A stretch of DNA of 64,000 bases from Platycnemis pennipes. Lineage: Eukaryota; Arthropoda; Insecta; Odonata; Platycnemididae. Numbering within the stretch: position 1 is the stretch's first letter; each line of letters starts with the position of its first letter. Both the position numbers and the translations under genes were made by a program. This document shows, one piece after another, positions 1 through 13,405 of the stretch. Location of the stretch: the NCBI GenBank assembly GCA_933228895.1, contig OW121857.1, positions 73,155,672 to 73,219,671 on the forward strand. The letters are read 5' to 3'. Below the pieces are notes generated by a model. It did no database searches, was not told the origin of the DNA, and was given only the letters and a program-made list of their open reading frames with translations.

Positions 1-2430
1 TTAGTCAGCAGCGAGCTGCCCCTACAGCCTGCTCTCTCCCCCACTCCTCTCTCCTCCGTCAATTTTATTTTTTCTTCTTCTGTCGAACAGCGGCTGGGTG
101 AATGAAGGTGGGTGATAGCTGCGTGACTTCTTAGTGGGACTTCATAATCAAGTACCGTGATTCACATCCCGGCGAGGGTATTATTCACCTTCTTGCGAGT
201 GAGGAAAATCCTATGGAATTCATTCTTATATCCAGGGACTGGTTTTAGCTTAAATTTCTCTAAAAAACATAGCAATTCAAAAGCAATGATGTAGGGATAG
301 TATATATCAGCTAAAGTGGTGGATTACTTCATTTTATTGTCGCAAAAATCTTCAACTCTTGCTAAATGTTCACGCTCTTGAGCGTATTAATACCTGTGTA
401 TGACTCTATTCCACTTTTGCCGTTTCTGATGCATATCTCTATTCACAGAAGCAATATATATTTGCAGAATTTCAGTTTTTCTGAAGAAATTCATAGTTTA
501 GGATGTAACTGGAGAACTTGTAGTTAATAAAATGAAACATTCGCTGAATTGTTTTGATAGAGAACCACATCTCAATATTATATCTTCGCGTTAGTGAGAC
601 GGACTATTCTGGATTCCATAAATGCCATTAAATGTTGTTTGGCCTAAAATATTCACCCTATTTCCACACTTGTAACTAATCAATTTAGACTGCTAGGCAG
701 GCTGGCTGATTGCCATGCTAAATGATTCTTGATTCTTACAGCAATTTACTAGGTTTTCACACGGATTGATGCACCATATTATGGGAGAAATTTGTACCTG
801 TGCTATCTGAGAATGTTATTGAAGTAGAGAGATCTTATCAGTTACCTAATATGTTCAGAAAATTAAACGTTCCTTACTTTGGTGCTCTGTTATTCAGAAT
901 GATGGACTACAGCATTTTTTACACACATCACATCACATAATCTTCTGTCAGTGTTTTGTTCACGTATCTGTGTAATTGATGTGTTTTTAATCCGCGGTTT
1001 ACTTTTCAGTGATTCAGGAACTTTATTTCCGTTTTTTTGTCTGTAAATGAGAGAAATATTGGGAATTTTATGCTTCCCCGTATTAAAACTTATAATCAAA
1101 GATGTGATCCAATCCCTCTTCCATCAGTATTAATTACCATGTGTGGCAGTTATGAATTCTCGATCTCAACCAAGATCGTATCTATTGGATCCGTTTGTCA
1201 CATTTAATTGTTGTTGCAATTTTTGTTAAAAAAAAGGCAGCTCTTTATAAATAATTTCTTATCGCCCACTTGGAATTTTCTCAAGTGTTCGAGCCATTTC
1301 CCACCGGTACCGATTACATTTTCGGGAATGGCTGATGCGAGCATTTCATTCCTCAACCTTATCTCGGACTACCGTCATTTTTTTTCTTGTCCCCCTCCCG
1401 ATAAGCCGCAACGTTTTTTATTTTTGGGGTAAAGTTTAGGCCAAAAAAATCCTAAAAATCGGTGCTTGAAATCTCTCTTTGGTACAGGACGAAATAAAAA
1501 AATCAAGGCTTTCGATCAAATGCCCTTCCACGTAGATAATTCATTCTCCTCCCTCCCTGCCCTCACTCCATCTCCAATAACGCGATGATATCGTGGAGTC
1601 GGGAGGAAAAAGAATCGCAAAAAAATCGACGATTAATTACAATATCTCCTCGGGCGCCTTGAAAAGTGATTTTTCCTCACTAATATTCAATCAGCCGTTG
1701 GAATGGGAGAGGGAGAGAGAGAGAGCAGTCGGATAAGGGGTGTATAGATTTCGACGGAGATATCCTTCCTTATAAAACTCCCACCCCGAAGACCGCTCCC
1801 ACACCCCACCGCCCCCTCGTGCTTGGTAATGGAAATCCTTTTGATTACTGTCCCTCTCCTGGCAGTGTACGCGGCTGAAAACTGACTCGCCGCGCTATCA
1901 CGTACCGGCCCACTCTCCAATCAAGGCATTCCGACATCATTCCATCTTCCCTTCTTCATTTGACGGAACAATGAATTCCGCTCTTTCCATTTCTCTTTCT
2001 CTCTGTTTGCTGGATTCCACCGTTTGCTTCCCTCCTGCCCCCGCATTACGATGATTCGTTTTCTTTTTTCGTTTTGCGTGGTTTCTCTCCGAATCCAAAA
2101 CAGCGGTGCAGTTCGTACTTTGGTTAAGAAGTGGTAGGAGTGAGTTGGGTCATCGGATACCGTTACGGCAGCCATGGCTTGCTACCGCGTGTATCAGGTC
2201 AATGAGAGCCTCCGGTAATTTCTAATTTCGGTAACATTTCATCACGTCACAAGTTCCATCTAGTCTAGGTTTCATTTTGTGCAGCAAAAATTTGCTGAAA
2301 ATTCAGAATCCAATCCAATCATCATCATATCTTGTTTTAGTCAATTTTTGCCCAGAGAAAAATTGCGTTTCCCAAATATGTTATTTACTTTCAGCTCCGT
2401 TGCTTGATAATATTATACCGATAAGGTTAA
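1..2430. other. Non-coding stretch, mostly AT-rich
   Basis: The first 80 bases are pyrimidine-rich. From about 130 to 1500 the sequence is AT-rich, with short reading frames of chance length and no recognisable domain. From 1500 to 2200 it becomes more G+C-rich, with an uninterrupted GA dinucleotide run at about 1713-1725 and a CT-rich patch near 1980-2040. No promoter, RNA gene or mobile element is evident. It is either intergenic or intronic. Confidence 0.6.
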
Positions 2431-2439
2431 GCCAACACT

Positions 2440-2650
2440 TGCCGCAGTGGGTAGGTCAGTAAACTGCCAGTCTTGTAATTCGAAGGTCGTGCATTCGAAT
2501 CCTCACTTGGGCATTGATGCACTGTATGTCTTGCTTTTTAAGATTATGGTAGATGGTACGATGAAATCTAAGAATTCGGAGCATTTAAAAATCGGATCCG
2601 GTAAAATTACCGCCAATACTTTCGCTCAAAAGACCGAAAATAGCAGATAA
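2440..2650 (+). mobile_element. tRNA-derived SINE-like element, divergent copy
   Basis: A tRNA-like head covers about 2440-2520. An A-box-like segment lies at 2445-2462 and a B-box match, GCATTCGAATCC, at 2492-2503, at roughly tRNA spacing. The head is followed by GGGCATTGATG at 2511-2521, and the same 11-mer follows the B box of the element at 40334. The shared head plus 3' flank indicates a dispersed SINE family, not a functional tRNA, because no clean acceptor stem is seen. I could not define the 3' end or a target duplication, so the right boundary is approximate. The short reading frames crossing it are not genes. Confidence 0.6.
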
Positions 2651-4690
2651 AACAGGCACACTCTATCATAGCTATTTACTTTGGTTCTCTAATGAAATAT
2701 TTATTCCTCTCCAATGGTTATTATATTCAAAGGACAATAATATGTATCCAACAGCTAATTCATTTGAGCTAATTAATATAATATCTTTTTGCCAGGAATC
2801 GTTTGTATTTTTTTGCAACACCTTTGTGTGCCCTCAAGCTCTTGTTTTCAGGTCCTGACATACAGAGACGAAAATCTAAAAAGATCCTTCGTGAGTCACA
2901 AAGTCTTAGATGCGCTTTGAAATTCTGAATACTAGGCCCGGGATAATCTATATTCACCGCTCATAACGGAAAATACATGTTCACCCTCAATTGCGAAATG
3001 GTACTAATAGGTGTAGGTACCAATAATAGCCGATACTGTAAAAGACCTTATTGGGTAACCCTATCATTTTTGGAGAACCTGGATGCCTAAAGCAGGAAAG
3101 TATAATAGGAGTTCTATCCCATCATATTTCATTTTTACGATTGGTTCCATCTAAAAAAAAATCCCATCCTTTTAAATTGCTGCCGGAAAATTCTGTTCCG
3201 AATGTCTCTGCCGGGGTGTATTTTCGAGTGCCCCGGAATCGAAATCCTATGACGTTTTTCCATGAGAAATACGGTGTGTAATATCCCGTGCGAGTTTGGC
3301 CGGGGAGTTAATACCGTCGCAATATTTCGCGACCGGTTAGGAGGGGTGGGAGGTTAGTGTGCTTGGGAGTTTGAGGCGGATAATGGTTAGACGGGCGCAA
3401 TATAGCTTTCCCGTTGTGCGCCTCCTTCCATGAAAATCGGCGTCCTTGATCCGTGCAAGGAAGGGGTGGGAGGGGAAAGGATTGTCGTCTTGATAAATTG
3501 ACGTGTGGATGCGGGGTTGAAAGGGGGAGGGAGGCATTGCTACGCATCATTCAACTCTTCCCACGCCTTCCCCGTACGGTCCCCCTTGTTATTAAATTCC
3601 CATTCCACCCTTCGTCACCGGCCCTCTCACACATTTACAACCAGCCTCCTACCGCTCACGTTCTCCGGGAGAAAACCTCAAAAAACCGCGCCGGCAAAAC
3701 GCTGGCCGACTGGTAGGTAGCCCATGCCCACCTCCCCTCCTATCTCATCACGGTAGCTACACCCACCCGATGAAGATAAAGTTTGCGCCCGGGTGGAAGG
3801 GGGTGGAAATCAAAGCGTTGATGCTCTTACCCCGGTTCCCGCCGACGTAATGAAAGCTCTGTTTTCTCCTTTATTTTGTTTTCTTTTTTGTGTGCCCCAA
3901 AATATTCTCATGTCGTGACGGGAGCGCGTGACCGGTTAGTGGTCCATGTTGGAGGATTTTTTTCGACCTTTGGCGTCACGAATATCCTTCTAACTCCCCC
4001 ATCCTCCCTCCACAGTCTTGCGCTCAAGGTGCGTTTGATCGTCTTCGTCGCTCCAAATTACGTTCGTGGCGCCGGAGAACCTCACCCCCAAAACATTCGC
4101 GTCGTCAAAAAATTTGAATTGGCTGTGGGAAAGGAAATTTTTAGGCCTGCGGGATCGGTCTTGAGCGTTCTGGTGGTAATTAAAAAATTTGCGTAGACCG
4201 CGTAACATGCAAGGGAGGAAGTTTGTAAGCTCCCGAGTATCTCGATTATGAGACCTTTGTCGAAGTGCCCATCGGATCAATCAGCCGGTTATTATTTTGT
4301 GTACGACCCATTTTAAATTATTTGCGCACATCAAACTCCCAAGTGTTTTATAGACGGTCTCTCACTCGTTATCTCGATAAAATGTTTCCCATCCTATATT
4401 TTTATTAATGGCAGTAGCATTATGAATTCTGGTGCTCCAACATATTTGATTTTGTGTTACCGTTTAGTTTCACATAATCCTTATTGAGGTACAACTTTCA
4501 TATCCAATACGGGAATCAATTCAGTACCTTTGGTGTTGCCAGTCTGTCACATTACCAGTCTAACTACGGAGGCAGAATTTTCTACACGATGTTGAAGTAA
4601 ATATGTTTTTGTTCAAATGCCTCTATTAATCAAGCTAGATGATTGACATATATTCAAGTAGACAGTCTAGTAAATTGATATGAATAATCT
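2651..4690. other. Gene-free stretch with one possible microexon and a skewed island
   Basis: Positions 2651-3180 are AT-rich. A strong-looking acceptor (pyrimidine run ending TTTTCAG at 2851) is followed 39 bases later by a GTGAGT donor at 2891; the 39-base segment 2852-2890 is open in frame 1. From 3180 to 4280 the sequence is richer in CpG, with a pyrimidine/purine-skewed part at about 3450-3730 that keeps several frames open by composition. From 4280 to 4690 it is AT-rich with nothing recognised. Confidence 0.4.
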
Positions 4691-4692
4691 TT

Positions 4693-4985
4693 TCTGGGGT
4701 CAGGCACGTAGCCAGAAATCTGCTTCGGGGGGGGGGCTAAGTCTTGCGCAACTTGAAACAAATCAGCCTTGCCCATTCGGTGCCGACATACTACAAATCT
4801 CTTCCCTTAATTTTCAGTGCTTGGTATTTATTTTACAGTGCCCATACTTATCTCTTCTCACTGGCAAAGTTCATTTCTAAAATCAGAACAACAAAACTTT
4901 TGGGAAAAATTTCGGGGGGGGGGGGCTGAAGCACCAGAAGCCCCCCCCCCCCCCCTCTCCCCCCGGCTACGTGCCTGTCTGGGGT
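4693..4985. mobile_element. hAT-type MITE with 8-bp target site duplication
   Basis: The element proper is 4701-4977 (277 bp). It has terminal inverted repeats: the left end reads CAGGCACGTAGCCAG and the right end is its reverse complement with one mismatch in 15. It is flanked by a perfect 8-bp direct repeat, TCTGGGGT, at 4693-4700 and 4978-4985. An 8-bp duplication with CAG...CTG-type ends is characteristic of the hAT superfamily. The element has no transposase, so it is a non-autonomous MITE. Inside are a G10 run (4727-4736), a G12 run (4914-4925) and a C15 run (4941-4955). The last two could form a subterminal hairpin around a 15-base loop. Reading frames through it are incidental. Confidence 0.88.
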
Positions 4986-7900
4986 CTATTAGTGGTATTT
5001 TTGGTGTTCATTTCAACCCAATATCAGTTTTTCTTCGGAATAACCGAGTTAACGGATTGTTCGGCTGATTTCTCTTCCCATATAAGGTATAGTCAATCAA
5101 CTCAGTTCCTGCCCCGCATCACGGATCAATTGGAGTTTTGTCCTCTGGTATTAAAGTTTGGGTTGGTGTCTTGCCCTGTAAAATTCAAATTATTTCTTAA
5201 TCTTCACACGAATGATACCTTCATCTTTGTTGAACACATCTTAAAATTTGGGTTACGCAATGTTTTCTGTTCCCAGTGTACTTAATACAATATTTTTTGT
5301 AACCTTTTGAGCACTTGCCTTAAATATGTTCACCATGAAGTAAATATAAATTTCACTAATACGATTTTTGAAAACCGCAGCTCATGTATAGTGCACTGGA
5401 ATTGAATTAGACTGAGCACCATTGAGTTGTTGATATCAAATTTGCTCAAATATGTCACCTCGTTCGTTGGGTAGGTAGTTGCTCTCATTAAATATTGGTT
5501 TCTGTCTTAACGGTTGCATAGCAGCATCGATATAGTCTTTTATACCGCGGTCTAGTTCCTGTAATCATATTTCATTTAAGCCTTTTTTCCTCATCGCAAC
5601 ATGCAATTATAATGTTAAAACAATTGAATTCTATCATCAATTCACTAGAGGGCACTTCGAGAATGGCGGGTGTGTATAAATTAGTTGACGCGCTTTCCAT
5701 ACTACCGAAAGCCCGATACAGGTTCTCCCCTTACCTCCCTATCGGCCCATTCGATTCTTTTAAGGTATTTCTTCATCATGTCCGTCCGGCTCAGACTAAT
5801 AACCCCCGCCCCCATGGCCACTGTGTTCAACCCCCCACCACAGGAATCCTTTTCATCACGAGGGAGGGAATCTGAACTCTCTCCCTCCACCAAATCCAAC
5901 GCCCACATCATAATCATTATCCCAGGCCATCAGATCCTTAATTTTGAGAGCTTCCCCTTCGCCTTCTCCTTTCACCTTCCTATCTTCCTCTCTCTCTCTC
6001 TATCAATCTCCTCTCCACTCAACCCTTACCTCTCCTTTATGTCCGTGTAGATTAAGTTTTTTCTCCCCTTCGAGGATAGCGAAAGTATCTGTGTGAGCGC
6101 TATGCTGCGGCGATCAAGGTGGAGTTCATTTTTTTTTTATTATTTGCCCCCCTCCATACGATCCGGAATCTTTTTCGCCCCACCTTTTCCATTTCAGGAA
6201 GACTGGACATAATCCACCCAGAGGAACGAAAAAGATAATTATCTAGTCCATTTTTCCCGAAGGAAAAATTGGTATCTGGAGGAGGGAGTTTTTTATTTTT
6301 TAATTATTATAATCGACGGAACCACGTGTTTGGTGCCATTAACAAAATCTATTCATCCTCTTTCTCGGATGCGGTAGCCGTTTCTGGCAGATTCCTTCTG
6401 TCCAATTTTTATCGAGTTTTTTCCCCCCGGATTTTTCGTGATTTGAGCATTTTGGTTGCGTTCCAAAGAGCAGAAATCGGGCCTTAGGCATGACGATCAA
6501 AGCTTTGCTCTGGCGTTTCGTATCGCTGTTCACAGCATGGAAATGTGTGCTAGTATCTTCTCGGAATGGATTCTTTACGAGCTTCCGTTGCCTAATTTTA
6601 ATTACGGTGAGAATTATGAGTTGCATTTTTATCCAACTAACACGTTAAATTAGAAAATCGTGAAATTAAAAGTTTCAGAAACGGCTAGGTATCATTGTTT
6701 TGAGCATGTATAAGATGCCTGTGATTGCCGCCTATTTAGAATTGTCTGATGTGTTCGGCGAAACAGGGAATAGTGATTGGTATCAATTATAGTTTTCGTA
6801 ATTTCGGATAGACTCTGGGGCATTGGAATGGCTAGAATACCTGATTAAAGTTCATAATAACCTCATGATTAAGAAAAATCCTGAGTTGGGTATGTATGTG
6901 CCATTTCGACGTCATGAGATTTTCAAATTCAATCCAAATTTGCTCATTAAAGTGAATCACGACATTCATTGCGAACTCATGCACGGTATGCTCATTCACT
7001 CTGGTAGCCCATGAAAAACCAATCTACTTCTTGCTACTAACCTCTGCATACTTTTCTTGATTAATTTGAAGCATTTGATTTCTAACTCAGAAGTACTCCG
7101 TGACCCATCATTTTAGAGGCGAGCAACATTTCTGATCGTAACAATACCGTCTACAAGAGTGTTGGGTATTCGTAACGGTGGTATAAAATTAATGAAATAA
7201 AAATTTACGTGGCTAGTTATATCCGACTACTTTACTTTGCAGTTTTACTACAGTGTGACAAATTTGACCTTGTTTTAGGTTTGAAGTAAGATCAAGAGAG
7301 CATGGTATAGAAAGTTGTCGATCTCAGCCTTTTATTGCAGTCATTTGAAACCGCTAGTAAAAGTTGCCGTTAAAAAAACGTTTCAAGTTTACAAGTTACC
7401 CATTCAGATTTTCCCACACACAATTGAAGTCAGTGCCCAAGAGATGTTTCTTGTGAGGAACGTCGTCACCGGAAATCGAGCCATTGGCTCAAATCATAAG
7501 AACCTGATACATTTGGCCTTCGACTGCTTCCCACGCCTCAGAATTAATGATATTTTATCAAAGTCGTAAAAACGGGTGGTGGTTAATGAAAGTACATGGC
7601 ACGCCTATAGTGGGTTCCTTTAACACAGTTTACAAATTACTAATCACCAAGAAGAATGAGACTATCTACCGTTTCGAGTGTATTAGCATTAATTATATAT
7701 TCTTGCTTATTAGCTTTGGTAGAAATTCAGATATTTTGCAAATAGGATTAAACAAGTAAAAAACATAGGATAATATAGATAAATACAGAGGTAGAGGAAG
7801 ATTTTCGCCAAAGTTAATGGAGCAATAAATATTGACGAGTAAACGGTGAAATCAGTTGTCGTGTAAGCCGCTTCCGCTGGCTAAGATATGCTAAAGAAGT

Positions 7901-8400
7901 GTCATTATTTCATACTATTGCTAACACTCATTACTTCAAAATATTTTCCTGATATTTTCTTGGCCCTATCTGGTAAATACCATCCCTGGTGTTAAAAAGC
8001 AATGAGTACTGTTGTATCTCCATATATATCAACAACGGACCGAATGAAAATCTTGGAAGTACGAAAATCTATTGCCGCGGCCACAATTTCAAGATCTATG
8101 TGATAAAGTTAAACATTTATGTACCTCATTTGTACTATGAGTTTAATGATCGTCTTCAGGCATGTCTGATACAATGCCAACCTCATCATTGTCACTATTT
8201 TAGCTTGATATAGTTCTGAGAAAAAACTATGCATTTTACAGAAAGCCTGCTGATTTCTGAATGTAAATCAATCTATCGTTGTTGTGCAGGACTAATAAAT
8301 TATGATGTCTGCCAACAAAGTAGCCTGACAGATTTATCTCACGTATAAGGTTAGATTTTTGTCGGAAATCATTCGATTTTTGGCAGGAACCCGTGTATCA
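4986..8400. other. Gene-free stretch, AT-rich with one CT-rich patch
   Basis: Positions 4986-5600 are AT-rich with nothing recognised. Positions 5700-6060 are pyrimidine-rich, ending in a CT dinucleotide run at about 5988-6001. At 6197/6198 there is a good acceptor-like site (pyrimidine tract then TTTCAG). From 6490 to 8400 the sequence is AT-rich. Open stretches of 63 codons (6823-7014) and 84 codons (7315-7569) on the plus strand begin with TTG, not ATG, match nothing I recognise, and are within what chance gives. Confidence 0.5.
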
Positions 8401-11400
8401 ATTGCCATTCACCGGAATAATGAGGAATAAGGGGGAAATCTGGTTCTACCCCAGTTTTTCCTAACGTTATCGCTCAAACTTCAAACCCATCCCGGCACAC
8501 CTTACTCCGAACAGGCCAGCGTGCCTCTTGCTTCGGCCGACGTCGTCTTTGCAGAAGCAGGTACCCGACCGCTCTTGACTGGAGGGGGTGGAAAGGAGGA
8601 GGAGTAGAAGAGGCCGCACCAACCCCCGATCCCATCAGCACGCCCCGGACAGGGCCGCCGCGCGCGTACGAGCCGGAACCGCCCCTTTCCTCAGACCAGT
8701 CTATCATCATCTTGAAAATTAAAACGCCTTTTCGAGGAGCTGATTTAAGCTGCGGTGGCGGGACTCGAATCAAGTGAGGTAGCGACCGCCGGCTTGCGGA
8801 ACGGAGGGTGCAGGAAGTCCCAGCCGTGGTTTTGATGGAATTACGGTATGCTAGGGTCGAGGGTGGAATGGTGCCGGGATACCTTTGAAGAGAATCGAGA
8901 GGGGGAGGAGGAGAAAAAAATCCTTCCCTGGAATTGAAATACCTCGGTGAATTTGAGTCACGAGTTCAGGTGTGTTGCCTTGGTGGTTAATTTCGGGATG
9001 AAACGTCTGTACCTCCAAACTTAATTTGCTCTCCCGATTTTTACTGGTAGGGTATTCATTGATGGCTTGTTGTAATGGTGAGAGTATGATTATTTTATGA
9101 AGTACTTCAGCTAATGACCAGGTGATTTCACCACCAAGCTAACTGCGAGGTAATAATCGATTATTTCACCACACATATCAAATATTTCATCCTTTTATTG
9201 TAATTTACAGCTCCCGTTGTATCTATATGAGTCTTAACCCTTTTTTTCCTTCCAAAATAAAAATATTTCTTTGATTTTTAAGCTATTCATTACTTTAAAT
9301 CCTGAGTTATTCCAACGCTAAGAATGCCTTGTGTGTAGCGTTTAGGATTGGATTTTTGCGTCATCTTGAACATGGAAAATAATATCCAATATTAACCTCA
9401 AAAGTTTCGTAATTTCTACACTTATAATTTTGAAGGGATCAATACAAGAGCTTATTTTGTGTCCACTGTAAATGGGGTAAGCCCACACTACCATTCGAGC
9501 AGCCCGGGAGAAAACTTCGCCCAGGGTGACCCTCGAGGCCGGTTAGACTCGGGTATAAAATTACGGAAACGAGCGAGAAACAGAAGATCCTCTCACTCTG
9601 GGAGACCACTCGAATTATATCTTCGGGCGCGATAATTCCAAAAACCTCTCACCGAAAGGAGAAAGCTCGAGACATATAAAAAAAAACTCGATACCGTTTT
9701 ATCGTCTTGCGTACGCGGCTCCGTGTAGACATGAAGAGGAGACCCCAGTTTTATAATCACAGCGAGATATGCGGGACGGGTTTGACGAGACACCGAAAGT
9801 GGGCGTTGTGGAGTTCCCAGGTGGGTTGGAGAGCCTTAACGGGGGGCAGGGGTTACTTTGGAGGGGGAGGGGTACGTCATGTGGGTGAGGAAGAAATGAC
9901 GGAAACGGAGGTGGTCCATTAAATTATTCCATTAGCGCGACTCTGGAATGATGAAAACTTCGTGTTTGAAATATTCCATTTATCATTGCACTTCTTCTTC
10001 CAGTTCTTTCGTTTCCTTGTTTTCATTAGTGTATCTCAATTCTTTCCCTTTTCACTGTTTTTCTCATCTTCACTTGGATTTCTATGTCTTTTCTAGTTCT
10101 TATAATCTTATCAGGCAACTGTCATTGAAGCCCATATTTTTAATTCCTTGACATCCTCTTCCTCATATGATTATACGATCCATTTCATAGCTTAAAATGG
10201 ACAACTCGCTACCCTATTGATAAATTTGTATTCCTTTGTGATATACAAAGATTCAATTTTATCCACCTAATAGATATCAAAAGGAGTTCAATACGCCCAG
10301 CCATAACTCATAGTTGCCTAGTGCATCCTTGGATAGATTCCCCCTTTGGTGTGCCTCGCACGGTAGATATTTGATGTGAACCTATAAGAAATGCTTCGAC
10401 TCATATATATGGTTTTGATGGTCCGAAATGCTTTCATACCCCATTTACATAGGTACTGAGGTAGCTCTTTAAGTGCAATATCCCATATCCTTTCTGTCCG
10501 AAATATTCTTGGGTTTCTCGTGTGGTGCCAAAGGTATAATTGCAATTTAGAGTTATCTCTTTTGGATCCGTTCATGGGGGGACATCACCGCGGATAAAGC
10601 ATTACACAACGACTTAGTGAACGCGGTTTATCCTGCGCTGTCTCTTATTGCCGTGCGAGAATCTCGGCGTGGCAATTTTTAATAAGGCCGCGAGTGGCTG
10701 AGCACGAGAGCTCGGGGCTTGCTCTTAATCGCACGAGGAGTTCACGACGGGCACTCGTTGTGCACGGCACACCAAACAAGCAGGCTAACATTTTCAGCTT
10801 TCATATTTTTAGCCGAGAGACTCAGGACGAGGTCTTGCGCGACCTACTTCGCCCTCTCCCCGTCGTCAGGCGCCAGCGTCTTGTCACAAGGGGATACTTC
10901 CTTTCCCTTCAGGCCGGGAGAACCCTTCATCATCTTCACCCCGCACTCCAATCCGATTCCGACTTCATCCCAGCCGAACCTCCCCTCCCCATCCTCCTCT
11001 CCTCCACCTCCCTCCCCCATTCTCATTATTACTCAACCGAATATCATATTTTCCCTACCCTAACCGTGGAGGAAAAAAAGAGAATGATGATATTCCTCCC
11101 TCGCGTTCCGCGTCTGTGAATTTCGCTACTGCGTCCTCAGCTGTCAAGGGGCTGTCCAATCCAGGGGGAGCATTCTGCGCAATATACCTCAAATTCTTGA
11201 AATTGCTTTCATTTCTCCTACCTTTCCCTCCGCTCGCGGTGTTATTTTTTTCATTCTTGTGTTCCTTCTCCTTATACTTACTCCTCGCTACCCTTCTCCA
11301 TGCAGCTCTTCTACTCTTCCCTCTTAAAACGTCAACTCCATCCACCAGGGAGGTGCAGTCAAGACAAAGTCTCTCAGAGCCACTCATTGTCTCTTTCCGT

Positions 11401-13240
11401 AATGTGTGAAAGCGTAGGTAGATTATGTTAATGTGCTAGACGGCTCTCCTAACCCCCATTCCTAGGTAGAATGATAAGATCCACTTTATTTTAACCAGGT
11501 GGCTCTATCTCACGGTTTTCAGGGACAAAAGTTCATTATTTTAATTTTATAAATTATTCCAATAAGTTAGATGAGCGAATGGCTAAAACCTCCTCGCTTT
11601 GTCATATTACGGAGTATTGAAAACATGAAAAATAACGAGCATCATAACGTTGGTTCTGCGCTGCAACCTGGTGGGTAATCCAATAACTCGTTTTCCATGA
11701 TAAAGTTAGTTGAGTAACACATTGCCGTCTTATTTTACTTCTTTGAAATATTTTTGTCGCAATTTAATGGTGGCCAGAGTATAACAAATCATATGTTTCG
11801 AGTGAAAAATTTTTGCTTTCATTTTCAGGCGTTTCGTGAAATTTCCAATTTTTCTTCATTTCTATCGGGGTTGTGCATTAATATTTTTGGCATAGCTAGA
11901 TGAGAGAAAGTAATTTTGCAAATCATATTGAGTGCTTACACCAGGTGCGTTGCGAATGTAGTTATTTTGACATGAATATTTTAGACAAACACGGCGATGT
12001 TTCTACAGGTTCGATACCTTCATTCTCGTCCATGTTTCCGGGCATTTCAGGACGCAACGTCCGAAGAATGTTATGGTTTGCTTAACTATTCCTGTAGAAT
12101 CTCATAGTGAGTCGTCAGTCCCATGCTCGGAGTGTGAAAATTTCCTCGAGTGCAATTAAGGTGCCGTTTTGGAGTTTCCCGCCTTCCCCTCCAGGCTCCG
12201 CCACCGTCGCAGCTCCTTCAGCAAACAGCCGTGCGGGGCACGTTGAGTGTCAACAGAGCACGCTCTCAATTCTTGCCCCATCCAAACAGCAACCAATTGG
12301 GAGGAGGCCACCGACGCTATCTCACACACGCTGGGATCCTCTCCGCTCCCATACCCATAACCCCTTTCCACCCTCCTTCAGTCTTGAAGCATCCTCGTGA
12401 AGCATCTCCGGGAGCGTGCGTAATGACACGGGGGCGGCCCACTCCCCTCCACCTTTTAGCTCGAGCGCGCGCTGCTGACGGCTCCTGATCTTCACTTGTC
12501 TCCCTCGACAGCCCCTCTACACACACGCGCCCACCCAAAGCAGCCCACTACACGCCAATCCCACCGTAGCACGGGACGAGTACATTCTCGTACGGGAGCC
12601 CTTTCCTTAAAAACCTCTCCATCAAGACTCGTGGATGAAGGAGGGAGGGAGGGATGCCTTAGCTTAAAACGCAGCCGAGCGGTGCCTCCTTCTCTTAGTT
12701 CTTCTGCCCTCTCAACCCCTTTCCCCTCCTGACGTCCCAGCTTAATGGCTAAAGGAGCTGAAGTGTCGTGCAGTCATCTCTCGAACAAACAATCCCCCTA
12801 CATCTCCGGATCATTCGCTTGATTGAGGAGTGCAGCGCGGGCTTTATTGTTATTTTTTTCGGCACAGTCCCCTCCCGGGGCGTCTGTAGTGGGCGAGCCG
12901 TGTGTGTAAACAACAGCCTCTCGTACACAAGTGTGCCGGCTTATTTGATTAACACCTCTCGATTGTCTTTGAGGTTCATTTGGATTCCTTCTGAGGAGGA
13001 AAAAAAGACATCAAACTCGGGGAGGGGTGACCTAAAATTCAATTCTCACTCATGGTGAATTATACGCAGTTTTTTATCTCAACTTATGCAGTAACTAAAA
13101 GTTAAACGTTTTAAAAGTTATTGTTCAAACCCTCGAGTACATATGTAACCGAAATAAACCGCCTTTACAGGTTCATCTCCTCTCTTAAAGAGGCTTATTA
13201 TATTGTAAATATGGGGAAAAGCAGTAATCTCTTCAACAGA
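8401..13240. other. Gene-free stretch with skewed G+C-rich islands
   Basis: G+C-rich, CpG-containing islands at about 8470-8900, 9700-9920, 10570-11400 and 12100-12740 alternate with AT-rich DNA (9000-9480, 9940-10560, 11400-12080). The islands at 10840-11030 and 12170-12740 are strongly pyrimidine-rich on the plus strand, which removes stop codons and yields long proline/serine/leucine-rich frames. I treat those frames as compositional. I recognise no RNA gene or domain. Confidence 0.5.
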
Positions 13241-13246
13241 AGAAAA

Positions 13247-13405
13247 TAATTGTTTATGCTACATTAATTCCTGCATTCCTTCATTATTCATTTTATAATT
13301 GTATACTATAACCTTCTCTGATACTTAATTGTTTATGCTACATTAATTCCTGCATTCCTTCATATTTCATTTTATGTTTTGTATACTATAACCTTCTCGG
13401 ATACT
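13247..13405. repeat. Two-copy tandem duplication, unit about 79 bp
   Basis: Unit 1 is 13247-13325 and unit 2 is 13326-13405. The units are nearly identical: both start with TAATTGTTTATGCTACATTA and both carry GTATACTATAACCTTCTC near the end. Differences are a few substitutions and a one-base indel around 13286-13300 (unit 1) and 13365-13380 (unit 2). This is a local tandem duplication, not a dispersed repeat, as far as the window shows. Confidence 0.9.

Noticed and set aside
8742..8775. Minus-strand B-box-like GATTCGAGTCCC
   Set aside because: No convincing A box lies at the right spacing, so it was not called as a SINE.
9554..9560. TATAAAA box with downstream TCACTC
   Set aside because: The initiator-like site is about 40 bases away, too far for a TATA promoter, and no gene follows.
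10694..11119. 141-codon plus-strand frame with an acceptor-like site inside
   Set aside because: The start is GTG, the right half is pyrimidine-driven, overlapping frames are open on both strands, and no usable donor is visible.
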